From JBLHIK01 sp047614005 (GTDB lineage Bacteria > Patescibacteriota > Minisyncoccia > Phycocordibacterales > UBA1006): a stretch of DNA of 19,805 bases. The notes under the pieces are model-generated. The model did no database searches, was not told the DNA's origin, and was given only the letters and a program-made list of their open reading frames with translations. Where the stretch lies: positions 1 to 19,805 of the forward strand of contig JBLHIK010000013.1 in assembly GCA_047614005.1 (NCBI GenBank), written 5' to 3'. Of the stretch, positions 1-7,600 are shown piece by piece. The translations under genes and the position numbers were made by a program. The first letter of the stretch is position 1. Each line of letters starts with the position of its first letter.

Positions 1-681
1 TATGAGAAAAATAAATACAAAAGAATATGGGAAACGACTATGAGACTCTTCTTCATATATAATAACTTCCTCGACGTTTTCCTCACCCTTCTCATCTTTA
101 ATAATTTTTTGTACAGAATTTGGTTCTTGTATTTTTTCTTTTATATGTACTTTTTTATCTTCTTTTATTTCTACGGCTTCTATTTTTTGCAGAGATGGAT
201 TAGTTTCTTTTATAATATTTTCATTATTTATTGGAAGTGCTTTTTTTGGAGTGATATTTATTTTTTCTGCAGATGAAGTTTTTTCTTTATCTGTAGGCAC
301 TGCAACTTGTTCAATTTCTTTGAGTTCTTCTACTTTCTCTACTTTTTTCTCTAACACTTGCTCAGAAATATTTTCGAGTGGAGTTTCTTCAGTTTTGATA
401 CTTTCTATAGGCTTTAGATCCTCTGTCTTTTCTTCTATTTTTATTTTTGATTCTGCTTCTTCTATTTTTTCTTCAGCTTTTATTTCTTTTTCTTTTTCTT
501 GCTGAACTTCAGCTTTTATTATAAATACATTCTGAGGCAAAGAAACAGAGAGAGCTGCAAAACCCTCTTTTATGTCTTTTTCTTTCCAACCATTATTTTT
601 AAGATTCTGCGCAATCAAGGAAACAACTGTATCTTTTGCAAGCTGTTTTTGAATATAGGCGAGTAGCTCTTTTGTAATCAT
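1..681 (-). CDS. Lys/Glu-rich hypothetical protein, C-terminus outside window
   Basis: The reading frame is open from ATG at 681 to the left edge, giving the first 227 residues of a longer protein. Residues 1-50 look like a small helical domain starting MITKELLAYIQKQL and containing NNGWKEKDIKEGF. About 150 residues rich in Lys and Glu follow, with no obvious fold, probably a flexible or coiled linker. The last visible residues (FPYSFVFIFLI) look like the beginning of a membrane segment. The start lies 2 nt after the stop of the upstream exchanger gene, so the two are almost certainly co-transcribed. I do not recognise the family. A membrane-anchored protein with a charged cytoplasmic arm is an inference from composition only. 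Confidence 0.7.
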   Translation of the reverse strand, partial: MITKELLAYIQKQLAKDTVVSLIAQNLKNNGWKEKDIKEGFAALSVSLPQNVFIIKAEVQQEKEKEIKAEEKIEEAESKIKIEEKTEDLKPIESIKTEETPLENISEQVLEKKVEKVEELKEIEQVAVPTDKEKTSSAEKINITPKKALPINNENIIKETNPSLQKIEAVEIKEDKKVHIKEKIQEPNSVQKIIKDEKGEENVEEVIIYEEESHSRFPYSFVFIFLI

Positions 682-683
682 AT

Positions 684-1631
684 TTAAAGAAGACCAAATA
701 ATTTACCAGCAAAAAGTATATATGCGAGCAGGTAGAAAGCACCTTCCCATATATGTATTCTTTTTGAAATACCTGATATAACAAATAATAAAGTAACTAC
801 AGCAAGAGCGGGCACACCTACCTGCATAGTTGGCTCATCAAGAGGAAGTGTCGCGAAGAGAGCAGGAATACCAACCACTACGAGAATGTTGAATATATTT
901 GAACCAAAAATATTTCCCAGAGCAACATCTGTTTTTCCACTTCGAGCCGCCTTAATAGAAACAAGGAGTTCAGGTAGTGACGTACCAAAAGCAACTGCTG
1001 TTATAGATATAATACCGGTAGCAATATTAAAGATTTCAGAAATTTTTATAATAGAATTTACGAGATATTTTGCCCCTATCACAAGACCAACTACTCCTAG
1101 TATCAAAAAAAGTATATCTTTTGCTGAAACACGAGGACGCTCCACTACCTGATGTTCAGGATCTTCTTCCTGTATCTCATCATCTTTGTATTTAATAGTG
1201 TAAAGAAGATATATTACATATCCTAAGAGAAGTATTATCGCTTCAGGAATAGTAACAATACCGTCCCATACTACACCAAGAAAAAGAACAGTTGAGATAG
1301 CAAGAAGTGGTAGTTCGAGATCAATGAGGTTTTTTGAGATTGCCATCCTCCCTCCGATAACAGCCGCAAGACCTACCACAAGGAGAATATTTGCAATATT
1401 AGATCCTAGAGCATTTGCTACCACTATCTCAGGAGCACCTTGAAATACTGCAATAAGAGAAGAAACAAGCTCAGGAAAAGATGTACCTAAACCCACAATA
1501 ACAACACCCACAACAAATGGAGAGAGTCCTGCTCGCAAACCTATCTTCTCAGCAGATCCTAATAACCAGTCCGATCCTTTTACAAGAACAAACAATGAAG
1601 CTATAAAAACACTTATCCAAAATATAATCAT
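684..1631 (-). CDS. Calcium/sodium antiporter (CaCA family, YrbG-like)
   Basis: This 315-residue polytopic membrane protein has the two inverted alpha-repeats of the CaCA cation/Ca2+ exchanger superfamily. Alpha-1 has GLGTSFPELVSS at about 47-58 and NALGSNIANILL at 73-84. Alpha-2 has AFGTSLPELLVS at 214-225 and GNIFGSNIFNIL at 239-250. The glutamates of the two PEL motifs (E54, E221) are the expected ion-binding acids. A charged cytoplasmic loop at about 148-170 separates the halves, as in bacterial YrbG-type antiporters. Expected role is exchange of Ca2+ against Na+ (possibly K+) across the cell membrane; the exact ion specificity cannot be read from sequence. The start is supported by TATACT placed 6 nt before the ATG. 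The downstream gene at 681 is in the same transcript. Confidence 0.93.
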   Translation of the reverse strand: MIIFWISVFIASLFVLVKGSDWLLGSAEKIGLRAGLSPFVVGVVIVGLGTSFPELVSSLIAVFQGAPEIVVANALGSNIANILLVVGLAAVIGGRMAISKNLIDLELPLLAISTVLFLGVVWDGIVTIPEAIILLLGYVIYLLYTIKYKDDEIQEEDPEHQVVERPRVSAKDILFLILGVVGLVIGAKYLVNSIIKISEIFNIATGIISITAVAFGTSLPELLVSIKAARSGKTDVALGNIFGSNIFNILVVVGIPALFATLPLDEPTMQVGVPALAVVTLLFVISGISKRIHIWEGAFYLLAYILFAGKLFGLL

Positions 1632-1637
1632 GCGTAC

Positions 1638-1643
1638 AGTATA
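1638..1643 (-). promoter_or_regulatory. -10 box of the antiporter gene (leaderless)
   Basis: TATACT on the minus strand ends 6 nt before the ATG at 1631, so transcription is expected to begin at or next to the start codon. No Shine-Dalgarno sequence is possible in that space. Confidence 0.6.
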
Positions 1644-1660
1644 CCTTAGTTAGTGAAATT

Positions 1661-1705
1661 AAAAAACAAACACTGTCGTGTTTGTTTTGTATTTTATGTG
1701 CGCAT
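1661..1705. repeat. 45-bp direct repeat, distal copy (tRNA-Leu tail plus terminator)
   Basis: Identical over 45 bp to 1736-1780, offset 75 bp. On the minus strand it begins with six bases of the tRNA-Leu acceptor end (ATGCGC) plus the discriminator A, and runs through the terminator hairpin AAAACAAACAC-loop-GTGTTTGTTTT and its T-tract. The 30-bp spacer between copies holds a short dyad, AGGGT-5 nt-ACCCT (1706-1720). Confidence 0.95.
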
Positions 1706-1735
1706 AGGGTCGGCCACCCTCATGGATATAAAATC

Positions 1736-1780
1736 AAAAAACAAACACTGTCGTGTTTGTTTTGTATTTTATGTGCGCAT
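1736..1780. repeat. 45-bp direct repeat, tRNA-proximal copy
   Basis: Second copy of the 1661-1705 repeat. It overlaps the 3' end of the tRNA-Leu gene (1774-1780) and contains its intrinsic terminator. Confidence 0.95.
1738..1763 (-). terminator. Intrinsic terminator of tRNA-Leu (duplicated at 1663-1688)
   Basis: An 11-bp perfect stem (AAAACAAACAC / GTGTTTGTTTT) with a 4-nt loop is followed on the minus strand by a run of T. It sits about 10 nt after the mature tRNA end. An identical copy 75 bp downstream would act as a second terminator. Confidence 0.75.
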
Positions 1781-1857
1781 GAGAGGAATCGAACCTCCAC
1801 GTCCCGAAGAACACTAGCCCCTCAAGCTAGCCTGTCTACCAGTTTCAGCACATGCGC
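1774..1857 (-). tRNA. tRNA-Leu(GAG)
   Basis: Acceptor stem GCGCATG/CATGCGC, discriminator A, a T-arm with GGTTCGATTCC, a long variable arm (class II) and anticodon loop TTGAGGG giving anticodon GAG. The discriminator A and the long variable arm fit leucine. CCA is not encoded. The gene lies just downstream of rplS but has its own promoter-like sequence. Confidence 0.95.
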
Positions 1858-1864
1858 ATGAAGA

Positions 1865-1893
1865 TACTATATCAAACGATATAGTAAGTGCAA
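1865..1893 (-). promoter_or_regulatory. Promoter of tRNA-Leu with overlapping dyad
   Basis: On the minus strand TTGCAC (1888-1893), a 16-bp spacer and TATAGT (1866-1871) place the start about 8-10 nt before the tRNA 5' end. A perfect 9-bp dyad, TACTATATC-AAAC-GATATAGTA (1865-1886), covers the -10 and could be an operator or merely a hairpin. Confidence 0.6.
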
Positions 1894-1896
1894 GAA

Positions 1897-1920
1897 AAAA
1901 AGAGGCTTATGCCTCTTTTT
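1897..1920 (-). terminator. rplS terminator containing the stop codon
   Basis: AAAAAGAGGC-TTAT-GCCTCTTTTT forms a 10-bp stem. The rplS stop codon lies in the 4-nt loop, so the last codons of rplS form one arm of its terminator. The T-tract follows on the minus strand. Confidence 0.7.
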
Positions 1921-2434
1921 CTTCTTCCTTAACTTCTTCAGTTTTTTCTTCTTCAGTTTCTGCCTCTGTAGTATCTTCTGTTGCTACAGGTGCTTCTTCT
2001 GAGCCTTCTACTACCTCTTCAGTAGTTTCTTCAATCTCATCTTCTTCATCTTCTTTATATTTCTCATCGTTTTCACCTGAGACAATAATAGAACGAAGTT
2101 TTCGACGAATCTCTTTAATACCTTTTTCACGGATATAATATAGTTTTGATCGACGAGACTTACCTTTCTTTAAAATTTCTAGCTTATCAATAAGTGGAGA
2201 GAAGAGTGGGAAAATACGTTCTACGCCGATACCATTTGATGTCTTACGAACTGTTACTGTAGCACCTGGCTGGTTTCCGTGTTTTCGACAAATTACAAGA
2301 CCTTCGAAAGCTTGCAATCGAGTCTTCCCTTTTTCTTCAATACGTGACCACACACGAACAGTATCACCAGACTGGATGCGTAGCTGTGAGCGATGTGCAG
2401 TATCTTTTGGAATTGTTTGAGTTATTGTTGGCAT
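1907..2434 (-). CDS. rplS: 50S ribosomal protein L19 with acidic C-terminal tail
   Basis: L19 sits at the interface of the ribosomal subunits. Residues 1-117 match the family: KDTAHRSQLRIQSGDTVRVW near 10-29, the EGLVICRKHGNQPGATVTVR segment at about 44-63, GVERIFPLFSPLIDKLE at 70-85 and a basic C-terminal helix KSRRSKLYYIREK. About 58 residues dominated by Glu follow (118-175), which ordinary L19 of about 115 residues lacks. I place the start at ATG 2434. An in-frame TTG further upstream (2473) lies inside the -35 hexamer of the promoter, so it cannot be in the mRNA made from that promoter. The predicted leader is only about 3-4 nt, with no Shine-Dalgarno. Confidence 0.95.
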   Translation of the reverse strand: MPTITQTIPKDTAHRSQLRIQSGDTVRVWSRIEEKGKTRLQAFEGLVICRKHGNQPGATVTVRKTSNGIGVERIFPLFSPLIDKLEILKKGKSRRSKLYYIREKGIKEIRRKLRSIIVSGENDEKYKEDEEDEIEETTEEVVEGSEEAPVATEDTTEAETEEEKTEEVKEEEKEA

Positions 2435-2444
2435 AACGGAACGT

Positions 2445-2473
2445 ACTCTACCAAATACGACTAAAAGTTGCAA
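2445..2473 (-). promoter_or_regulatory. Promoter of rplS
   Basis: TTGCAA (2468-2473), a 17-bp spacer and TAGAGT (2445-2450) form a sigma70-like promoter. The -10 ends 10 nt before ATG 2434, giving a near-leaderless mRNA and settling the start codon choice. Confidence 0.6.
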
Positions 2474-2499
2474 GTAAAAATTGTGTAATATTATTTTAT

Positions 2500-2542
2500 A
2501 AAAAAATACGACCCCGAATACTAGACACTGTATTCGGGGTCG
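2500..2542 (-). terminator. Strong intrinsic terminator upstream of rplS
   Basis: A perfect 13-bp stem (CGACCCCGAATAC / GTATTCGGGGTCG, 2509-2542) with an 8-nt loop is followed on the minus strand by TATTTTTTTAT. It would end transcripts from the pseudouridine synthase gene before the rplS promoter. The stretch between it and that gene (2543-2695) holds no convincing gene. Confidence 0.85.
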
Positions 2543-2695
2543 CTTTGTAATAATGCATTTTCACTAAGGACGGAGTGTTTGTGTTTTTAATTCCTTTTGG
2601 TATGAAGCTCCTGACTTCATCCTCTAAATTTGTCCAAAAGAAAACCGCATTTTTAGTTTTTCTTTTTTAAAAACAACTTATCATTTATTAGTGTA

Positions 2696-3421
2696 TCACA
2701 CTTTAAACACAGCAGGAAGCAAGGAATCAAAAACATATTTCTCTCTCTTAAATTCAAACGATATCTTCTGTGCGTGCAAGGCCATTCTACTGCACCACGA
2801 CGGACATACCCTTTTCCCTGCGTAGAGATCATCACACACTATAGGAGTGTTGTTGTATTTCATATGTACGCGGAGCTGGTGAGTCCTTCCTGTCGTAGGA
2901 AAAAGTCGCACTCTGCAATATTTTTCCCCCTCTTTTTCAAACCTAATCTCTACTACATAAGCAGTATATGCATCACGCTCTTTTCCGCGAGAGCCCCGCA
3001 GATGTGATGTCCATTGACGAAAATCTTTTTTGGACCGAGATAAAGGAGCATCTACAAAACCTTCATCTTTTGTGATGTTTCCATATACTAGAGAGACATA
3101 TTCTTTTTTTATCTCTCTATTTTTAAATTTTTCTTTAAATATATCAAAGCTTTCTTGGTTGAGAGCTATGATCATGACTCCACTCGTGTCTTTATCAAGA
3201 CGATGAACAATACCAGGGCGGAATATACGCTCTTTCATTTTTCCCTCTTTATCTGCCTCCATGTTCCAAGGCTCCCCTACTTCCCTTATCTCAGGAAAAT
3301 GTTCAATGAGAAAATCAGCAAGAGTTTTCTCATTTGTTTTTCCGTCGCTATGAACCATCAGTCCAGAAGGCTTCTCAATAATCAAAAAATCTTGATTTTG
3401 AAATAAGATCATTTCTTTCAT
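2696..3421 (-). CDS. RluA-family RNA pseudouridine synthase
   Basis: This 241-residue enzyme isomerises specific uridines of rRNA or tRNA to pseudouridine. The catalytic motif HRLDKDTSG lies at 73-81, with D76 the expected nucleophile. IIEKPSGLMVH (14-24) is the family's N-terminal strand motif, and GRTHQLRVH (178-186) is the conserved C-terminal motif. No S4 RNA-binding domain precedes the catalytic domain, so it resembles the short RluA/RluC-like forms rather than full RluD; the target nucleotide cannot be assigned. A second ATG at residue 4 (3412) is an alternative start, because TAGATAAT lies just upstream of both. Confidence 0.92.
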   Translation of the reverse strand: MKEMILFQNQDFLIIEKPSGLMVHSDGKTNEKTLADFLIEHFPEIREVGEPWNMEADKEGKMKERIFRPGIVHRLDKDTSGVMIIALNQESFDIFKEKFKNREIKKEYVSLVYGNITKDEGFVDAPLSRSKKDFRQWTSHLRGSRGKERDAYTAYVVEIRFEKEGEKYCRVRLFPTTGRTHQLRVHMKYNNTPIVCDDLYAGKRVCPSWCSRMALHAQKISFEFKREKYVFDSLLPAVFKV

Positions 3422-3461
3422 ACATTATCTACAATACCACAAAGATATATAATATAAATAA

Positions 3462-3484
3462 AAAACCAGGCCCTGCCTGGTTTT
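3462..3484 (-). terminator. Intrinsic terminator after the 85-aa gene
   Basis: AAAACCAGGC-3 nt-GCCTGGTTTT, followed on the minus strand by TTTTTTATTTAT. It lies between the 85-aa gene and the pseudouridine synthase gene and separates their transcripts. Confidence 0.8.
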
Positions 3485-3508
3485 GAAATAAAGTTTTTTT
3501 AAAAAATG

Positions 3509-3766
3509 TTATTTTCTTAAAAACAAAATAGGTTGTTTGTTTTTAGAATAACAATCTTCTTCAGAAAGAAAATCTAATTGAGAGAGAAAAATGCAATTTT
3601 CTTTTTTCTCTATATCAGATATTTCTTCTTTAATACCAATAATACCAAGCATGACGGAAGAATTTGTGTTAGGAAAAATAATTTCCACAACACTTTCTCC
3701 TGAAGCAACAGCTTTTTGGTATTCTTTTTTAAGAAATTCTTTATTATTTGGTGAAAGTTTAAACAT
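3509..3766 (-). CDS. Hypothetical 85-aa protein
   Basis: I do not recognise this protein. It starts MFKLSPNNKEFLKKEYQ, has a probable beta-rich middle (SVVEIIFPNTNSSVMLGIIG, about 25-44) and an acidic centre, and ends in QPILFLRK. There is no signal peptide or membrane segment. Two cysteines (ENCIFL and EDCYSK) have no recognisable zinc-binding spacing. It stands alone between a terminator on its 3' side and the kinase-like gene upstream, about 50 nt away in the same direction, so it might be read from the kinase transcript. The solid codon structure and flanking terminator support it as a real gene. No function is proposed. Confidence 0.6.
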   Translation of the reverse strand: MFKLSPNNKEFLKKEYQKAVASGESVVEIIFPNTNSSVMLGIIGIKEEISDIEKKENCIFLSQLDFLSEEDCYSKNKQPILFLRK

Positions 3767-3819
3767 ATTTTTTTATTTAAGGTTCAATTAAATATTACAA
3801 TAACACAATATAATAAAAA

Positions 3820-4557
3820 TTACAATAGGTACTCCTGAATCTCTTTTTTCAAAATCTCTACTTGTCTTTTGTCATTTAGAAAATGCGTTACTTTTCCTCT
3901 TGTTTCATCGACTTCATTATACATATCCTGGTCAGACGAGTATTGCTTTGCAGAAAAACCAAAATCAATAACCACAGGGTCTCCTGTTTCTCTATCAATC
4001 ATTACATTACCCATATGTAAATCTCGATGATATATCTTGTTTTCATTTAATTTTGCAATAAAATCCTGTAGTTTTTGAAAAAATGAATCAATATTAAAAT
4101 TTTCAGGCATCTTTTTTCGAAATTTTTCTTTTGCTGGCTTAATAATATCCTGGAAAGAAATACCGTCTATTTGTTCCATTGCAAGAACACTCTCACGTAT
4201 TGTTATTTTTTTACCCTTATAGTCCTTAGGCACTCGAGCCTCTATAAAAGCAATAGGCTCAGGAACTCTCACACCAGTATCTTTAAATTTACTTGCAGAT
4301 TCTAAATACATTCCCTCTTCCTCAACAGTGTTTAAATATGGACTTCTATATGTCTTTTTCATTCTCTTTAGACAAATATTTGCATGCTCGCTTGTAAAAT
4401 ATACATCAGCTGTTCTCCCTTCTCCTATTTCTTTTTCATCAATAAAAAAAGTTTCTGCTAATTCACACATTTTTTCACGCCTCTCTTCTGGTGAATATAT
4501 ATTTTTCTCTACTAATTTTTCTGATCCTGAGAATTCATGTATTGTAATACCTTCCAT
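3820..4557 (-). CDS. Small protein-kinase-like (RIO/Bud32-type) phosphotransferase
   Basis: This 245-residue protein has the landmarks of the protein-kinase-like fold. A glycine-rich loop IGEGRTADVYF lies at about 44-54, a candidate ATP-binding lysine in ICLKRMK (K64), the hinge-like VLAMEQIDG near 124-132, the catalytic loop HRDLHMGN at 177-184 with D179, and the metal-binding DFG at 198-200. Short length and HRDLHMGN resemble RIO, Bud32 and lipopolysaccharide-kinase-like proteins; the substrate is unknown. The frame is open upstream to 4605, but that ATG lies inside the terminator of the preceding gene. A perfect TATAAT sits 6 nt before ATG 4557, which I therefore take as the start. Confidence 0.8.
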   Translation of the reverse strand: MEGITIHEFSGSEKLVEKNIYSPEERREKMCELAETFFIDEKEIGEGRTADVYFTSEHANICLKRMKKTYRSPYLNTVEEEGMYLESASKFKDTGVRVPEPIAFIEARVPKDYKGKKITIRESVLAMEQIDGISFQDIIKPAKEKFRKKMPENFNIDSFFQKLQDFIAKLNENKIYHRDLHMGNVMIDRETGDPVVIDFGFSAKQYSSDQDMYNEVDETRGKVTHFLNDKRQVEILKKEIQEYLL

Positions 4558-4563
4558 ATAAAA

Positions 4564-4569
4564 ATTATA
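4564..4569 (-). promoter_or_regulatory. -10 box of the kinase-like gene (leaderless)
   Basis: Consensus TATAAT ends 6 nt before ATG 4557. No clear -35 is seen. It excludes the upstream ATG at 4605 as the start for this promoter. Confidence 0.65.
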
Positions 4570-4593
4570 CGCTCTTTTGTATAAAAAGTACAG

Positions 4594-4626
4594 AAAAAAA
4601 CACAAACGATTTGTTTGTGTTTTTTT
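4594..4626. terminator. Bidirectional-looking terminator after the surface protein gene
   Basis: A 14-bp stem (seven A, CACAAAC, 5-nt loop GATTT, GTTTGTG, seven T). On the minus strand it follows the stop of the 1091-aa protein by 7 nt and ends in a T-tract. Confidence 0.85.
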
Positions 4627-4632
4627 ATTACC

Positions 4633-7600
4633 TTAGAATAGGTTTATTATTTTTTTGGATATCATAGAGAAACCTCTTTTTATTCGTTGCCATAGAGTCA
4701 ACTTTTGAATCTCTTTATTTTCTTCTTCAGCAACATATTGATCTGTATTCTCTTCTACATTCTCCCTCTCTAGCAAGTAGTCACCTTCATTTTCAATATC
4801 ATTATCATCTATATCAAAATCTGAATCAGTATCTGAAGTATTTTCTTTTTGATATGTATTTATACTGGCACTTGTATCTGTATTTTCTGAATTTTGATTT
4901 GCAGTATCTTCAGAAGGAGCAGAGGTAGGAATAGGAGCAACATATGTCTTCGTAGTAATAAAAGAAGAAGTCTTTGAAGTAGACCTGCTTCCATATTTTG
5001 AAGAGCTGGTTACTTTTACATAATATCTTGTATTAGGAGTCAGATCATTTATTTCTACGGAATGGCTCTGTGAATAAACGTCATTATTTCTATTTGAGCC
5101 ATATGACTGAGTAGTACCATACTGTAGATGCGTATCTGTATTCTGGTTTGTCTTCCAAGACAAAGATGCTGATGTTTCTGAAATCGCTTTTATTTCAAAA
5201 TTATAGATATTTATTTCATTATTATAGTTATAGCTACCACTTCCACTAGAACATCCAGATGTGGACTTTGTGAGTGATGCGGTGCTTGTTTCTACCCCAT
5301 CGGCGTTACGATATTTTATTGTATATGTTTTTGAATCTCCACAATCAAGACCTGTATCAGTCCACGTATTTGTTGTTATCCATCCAGAATTTGAGTCAGT
5401 ACTTTCAAAGAAATATCCGGACGTTCCAACAGTATCATTTTCAAAAGCTTCTGCCGTGAGAGAAATACTTGTCTTGTCTGCATCTGCAAAAAGATTTACA
5501 GGATCTTCAGCAAGAGTATATATAGAGGCAGAGACTCCTGAAGCCTCTGAATCACCGTGAATATTATATGCAGTAACATAACGTCCTGCATATTCTGTAT
5601 TCTCTGTGAGGCCTGTTTCTTCAACATACAATGAATCCGCAGTAGCCAGAGTACCTTTCAAGGCATCTAAGCTGTCGTACACCTTAAAGCCAGTCTCATC
5701 GCTTGAGTTGTCTGTGAGACCCCACCTAATAGCCGAAGGGAAAGCTGTTGGACTTCCTATAGTAGGAGCTATTGGGAAAGGGTGTGCATATGCACCTATC
5801 TCCCAGTCAGTATTGTTTGCATCTTGAATAACAGACACTATTGATGTCGGCCAAACTGTCAAAGGAGATAGTGCATTTTTATATGTATCACCTAAAATAA
5901 CACCTGCATTAATACAAGGAGAAGAAGCTTGAAGGACAAAATTTCCGTTTGCCTCATTAGCAAAGAGAGGGTCTCCGTCAACACCATTAGCCTCTAGATT
6001 TCCATCAAAACAGTTGTAGTCAAAATCAGCAGCACCTGCTGTATATGTTGCTGAATTTGCTAATGCATTATTTTGAGCATATGAACCTGAGTCTGCATTT
6101 ATACCAGTAGTATTTTGATTAAAGCTACTGTTATAAATACTTGCATTTCCAGTAAGAGTCGCTCCTGTTGTTGCATAACTGATTATATTATATAGAGGGA
6201 AAACTGAACCTGAAACAGTCAAACCACTCCAATCACCCGCTACGGGTGATCCAGTAGAGAGAAGTTCTGCAATACCAACAGAATTATTATTCTGACTCGT
6301 AAAATATGTTTTAGAGGGAGCATATCCTGCAAAATCCAGCCCTATACTACTTCCTGATATCATTTTTACAACAGTTCCTTTTGCATCAAAAGGAACAAAA
6401 TCTATATCGGTATTTATTGTTTTATCCCTTGCAACATAGAGAGTTTTTCCTAACCATGAAACAGAGGCTGGTTCTTCGTGAGTAAGAGTTATTGTTGTCT
6501 CACTTCCAAAAGAGTCTCCGCTTCCCTTAAGCCCATTATAATCATCTCGCGAGGCAAAAAAGTAGCTTTTTTGCCCATTGCTTGTAATCCACTCTTCTTC
6601 GAGATTTACTGTTGTTTCTATATCTACGCGCAAGTTTGCAGTACCACCAAAATATGACATTTTACCACTTGTCGTCGCTGGCCCCACTTGAGTAGGAAAA
6701 ACTGCACCATCGTTCGGCAATAAAGTCACAAAGCTATCACCAAACTGAACATACCTAAAGATAGATTCTGTAGTGTATGAGGCAGGCCACATCGTAGAAT
6801 AAACTCGAGTTACTGCATAATCTGCAGTAAAATCAAAATTCCAGTCTTGCTGAAGTTGATTTCCAGAAAATTCCATAGTTCGCGTCAGTGTTCCAAAATC
6901 ATCTGTTGTCTTTGTGTCTCCATAAGCAGTTGTTGCTTCTTCCATAGAGAGAATTCCTCCCGTGATTACTTGATCATATGAAAGGTTTCCATCTACCGTA
7001 TATGCAGTAGCATCAAGGTCTATAGTAAGAGATGGATTATATTCATGTCCGTGAGCATAACCAAACATATATTCAGCTGTTTGACCTGGAACCCCTCCAC
7101 TCATTGCAATATACTGCTCTGAGGTGGAAGCCATAATATCTTTGGTTTTTATAAAATCCCAAGCAGCATCTCCTGGATTCGCTTCTTGATAGAGGCGAAG
7201 TCCTGTGATCACATGTCTGTCATTGAGAGTACCTCCTTTTGCTTCGATTTTTATCACATCACCATTACTTATATCTGTTCCTATGTGTATCCAATCTACA
7301 TTTGTATTATCAGATCCATGAGCAGCTTCATCGTATTCACCGTTACCATCCAGCTCTATCCCTGTTGTAGAAGCAACATCGTTTATTTTTACACGTATTT
7401 CACCATTTACTGCTGCATTATTATGCACCCCTAAATACATATCTGAATAATCGTCAGTTGCAGTATATGTTGCATATGCACTATATGGCACATACCCCGA
7501 AAGAGAGTCTCGTCTGTTTGATATAATATCTCCAGTCGTGTAGGGTGTCCATGTAGTATAGCTCCCTGTATCAGCAGAACCTTCAGTGTAAGTAAAATCA

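Noticed and set aside
40..505. Plus-strand frames opposite the Lys/Glu-rich gene
   Set aside because: Phe/Ser-rich shadows of the poly-purine coding strand of a gene with a continuous frame on the minus strand.
2434..2473. Longer L19 starting with TTG at 2473
   Set aside because: That codon lies inside the -35 hexamer and the family start fits ATG 2434.
2543..2695. Small peptide gene on the minus strand with a GAGG before ATG
   Set aside because: Only 18 codons and no promoter at usual spacing; an alternative longer frame there has no start codon.
4558..4605. Longer kinase-like protein from ATG 4605
   Set aside because: The start lies within a terminator hairpin and upstream of a consensus TATAAT at leaderless spacing from ATG 4557.
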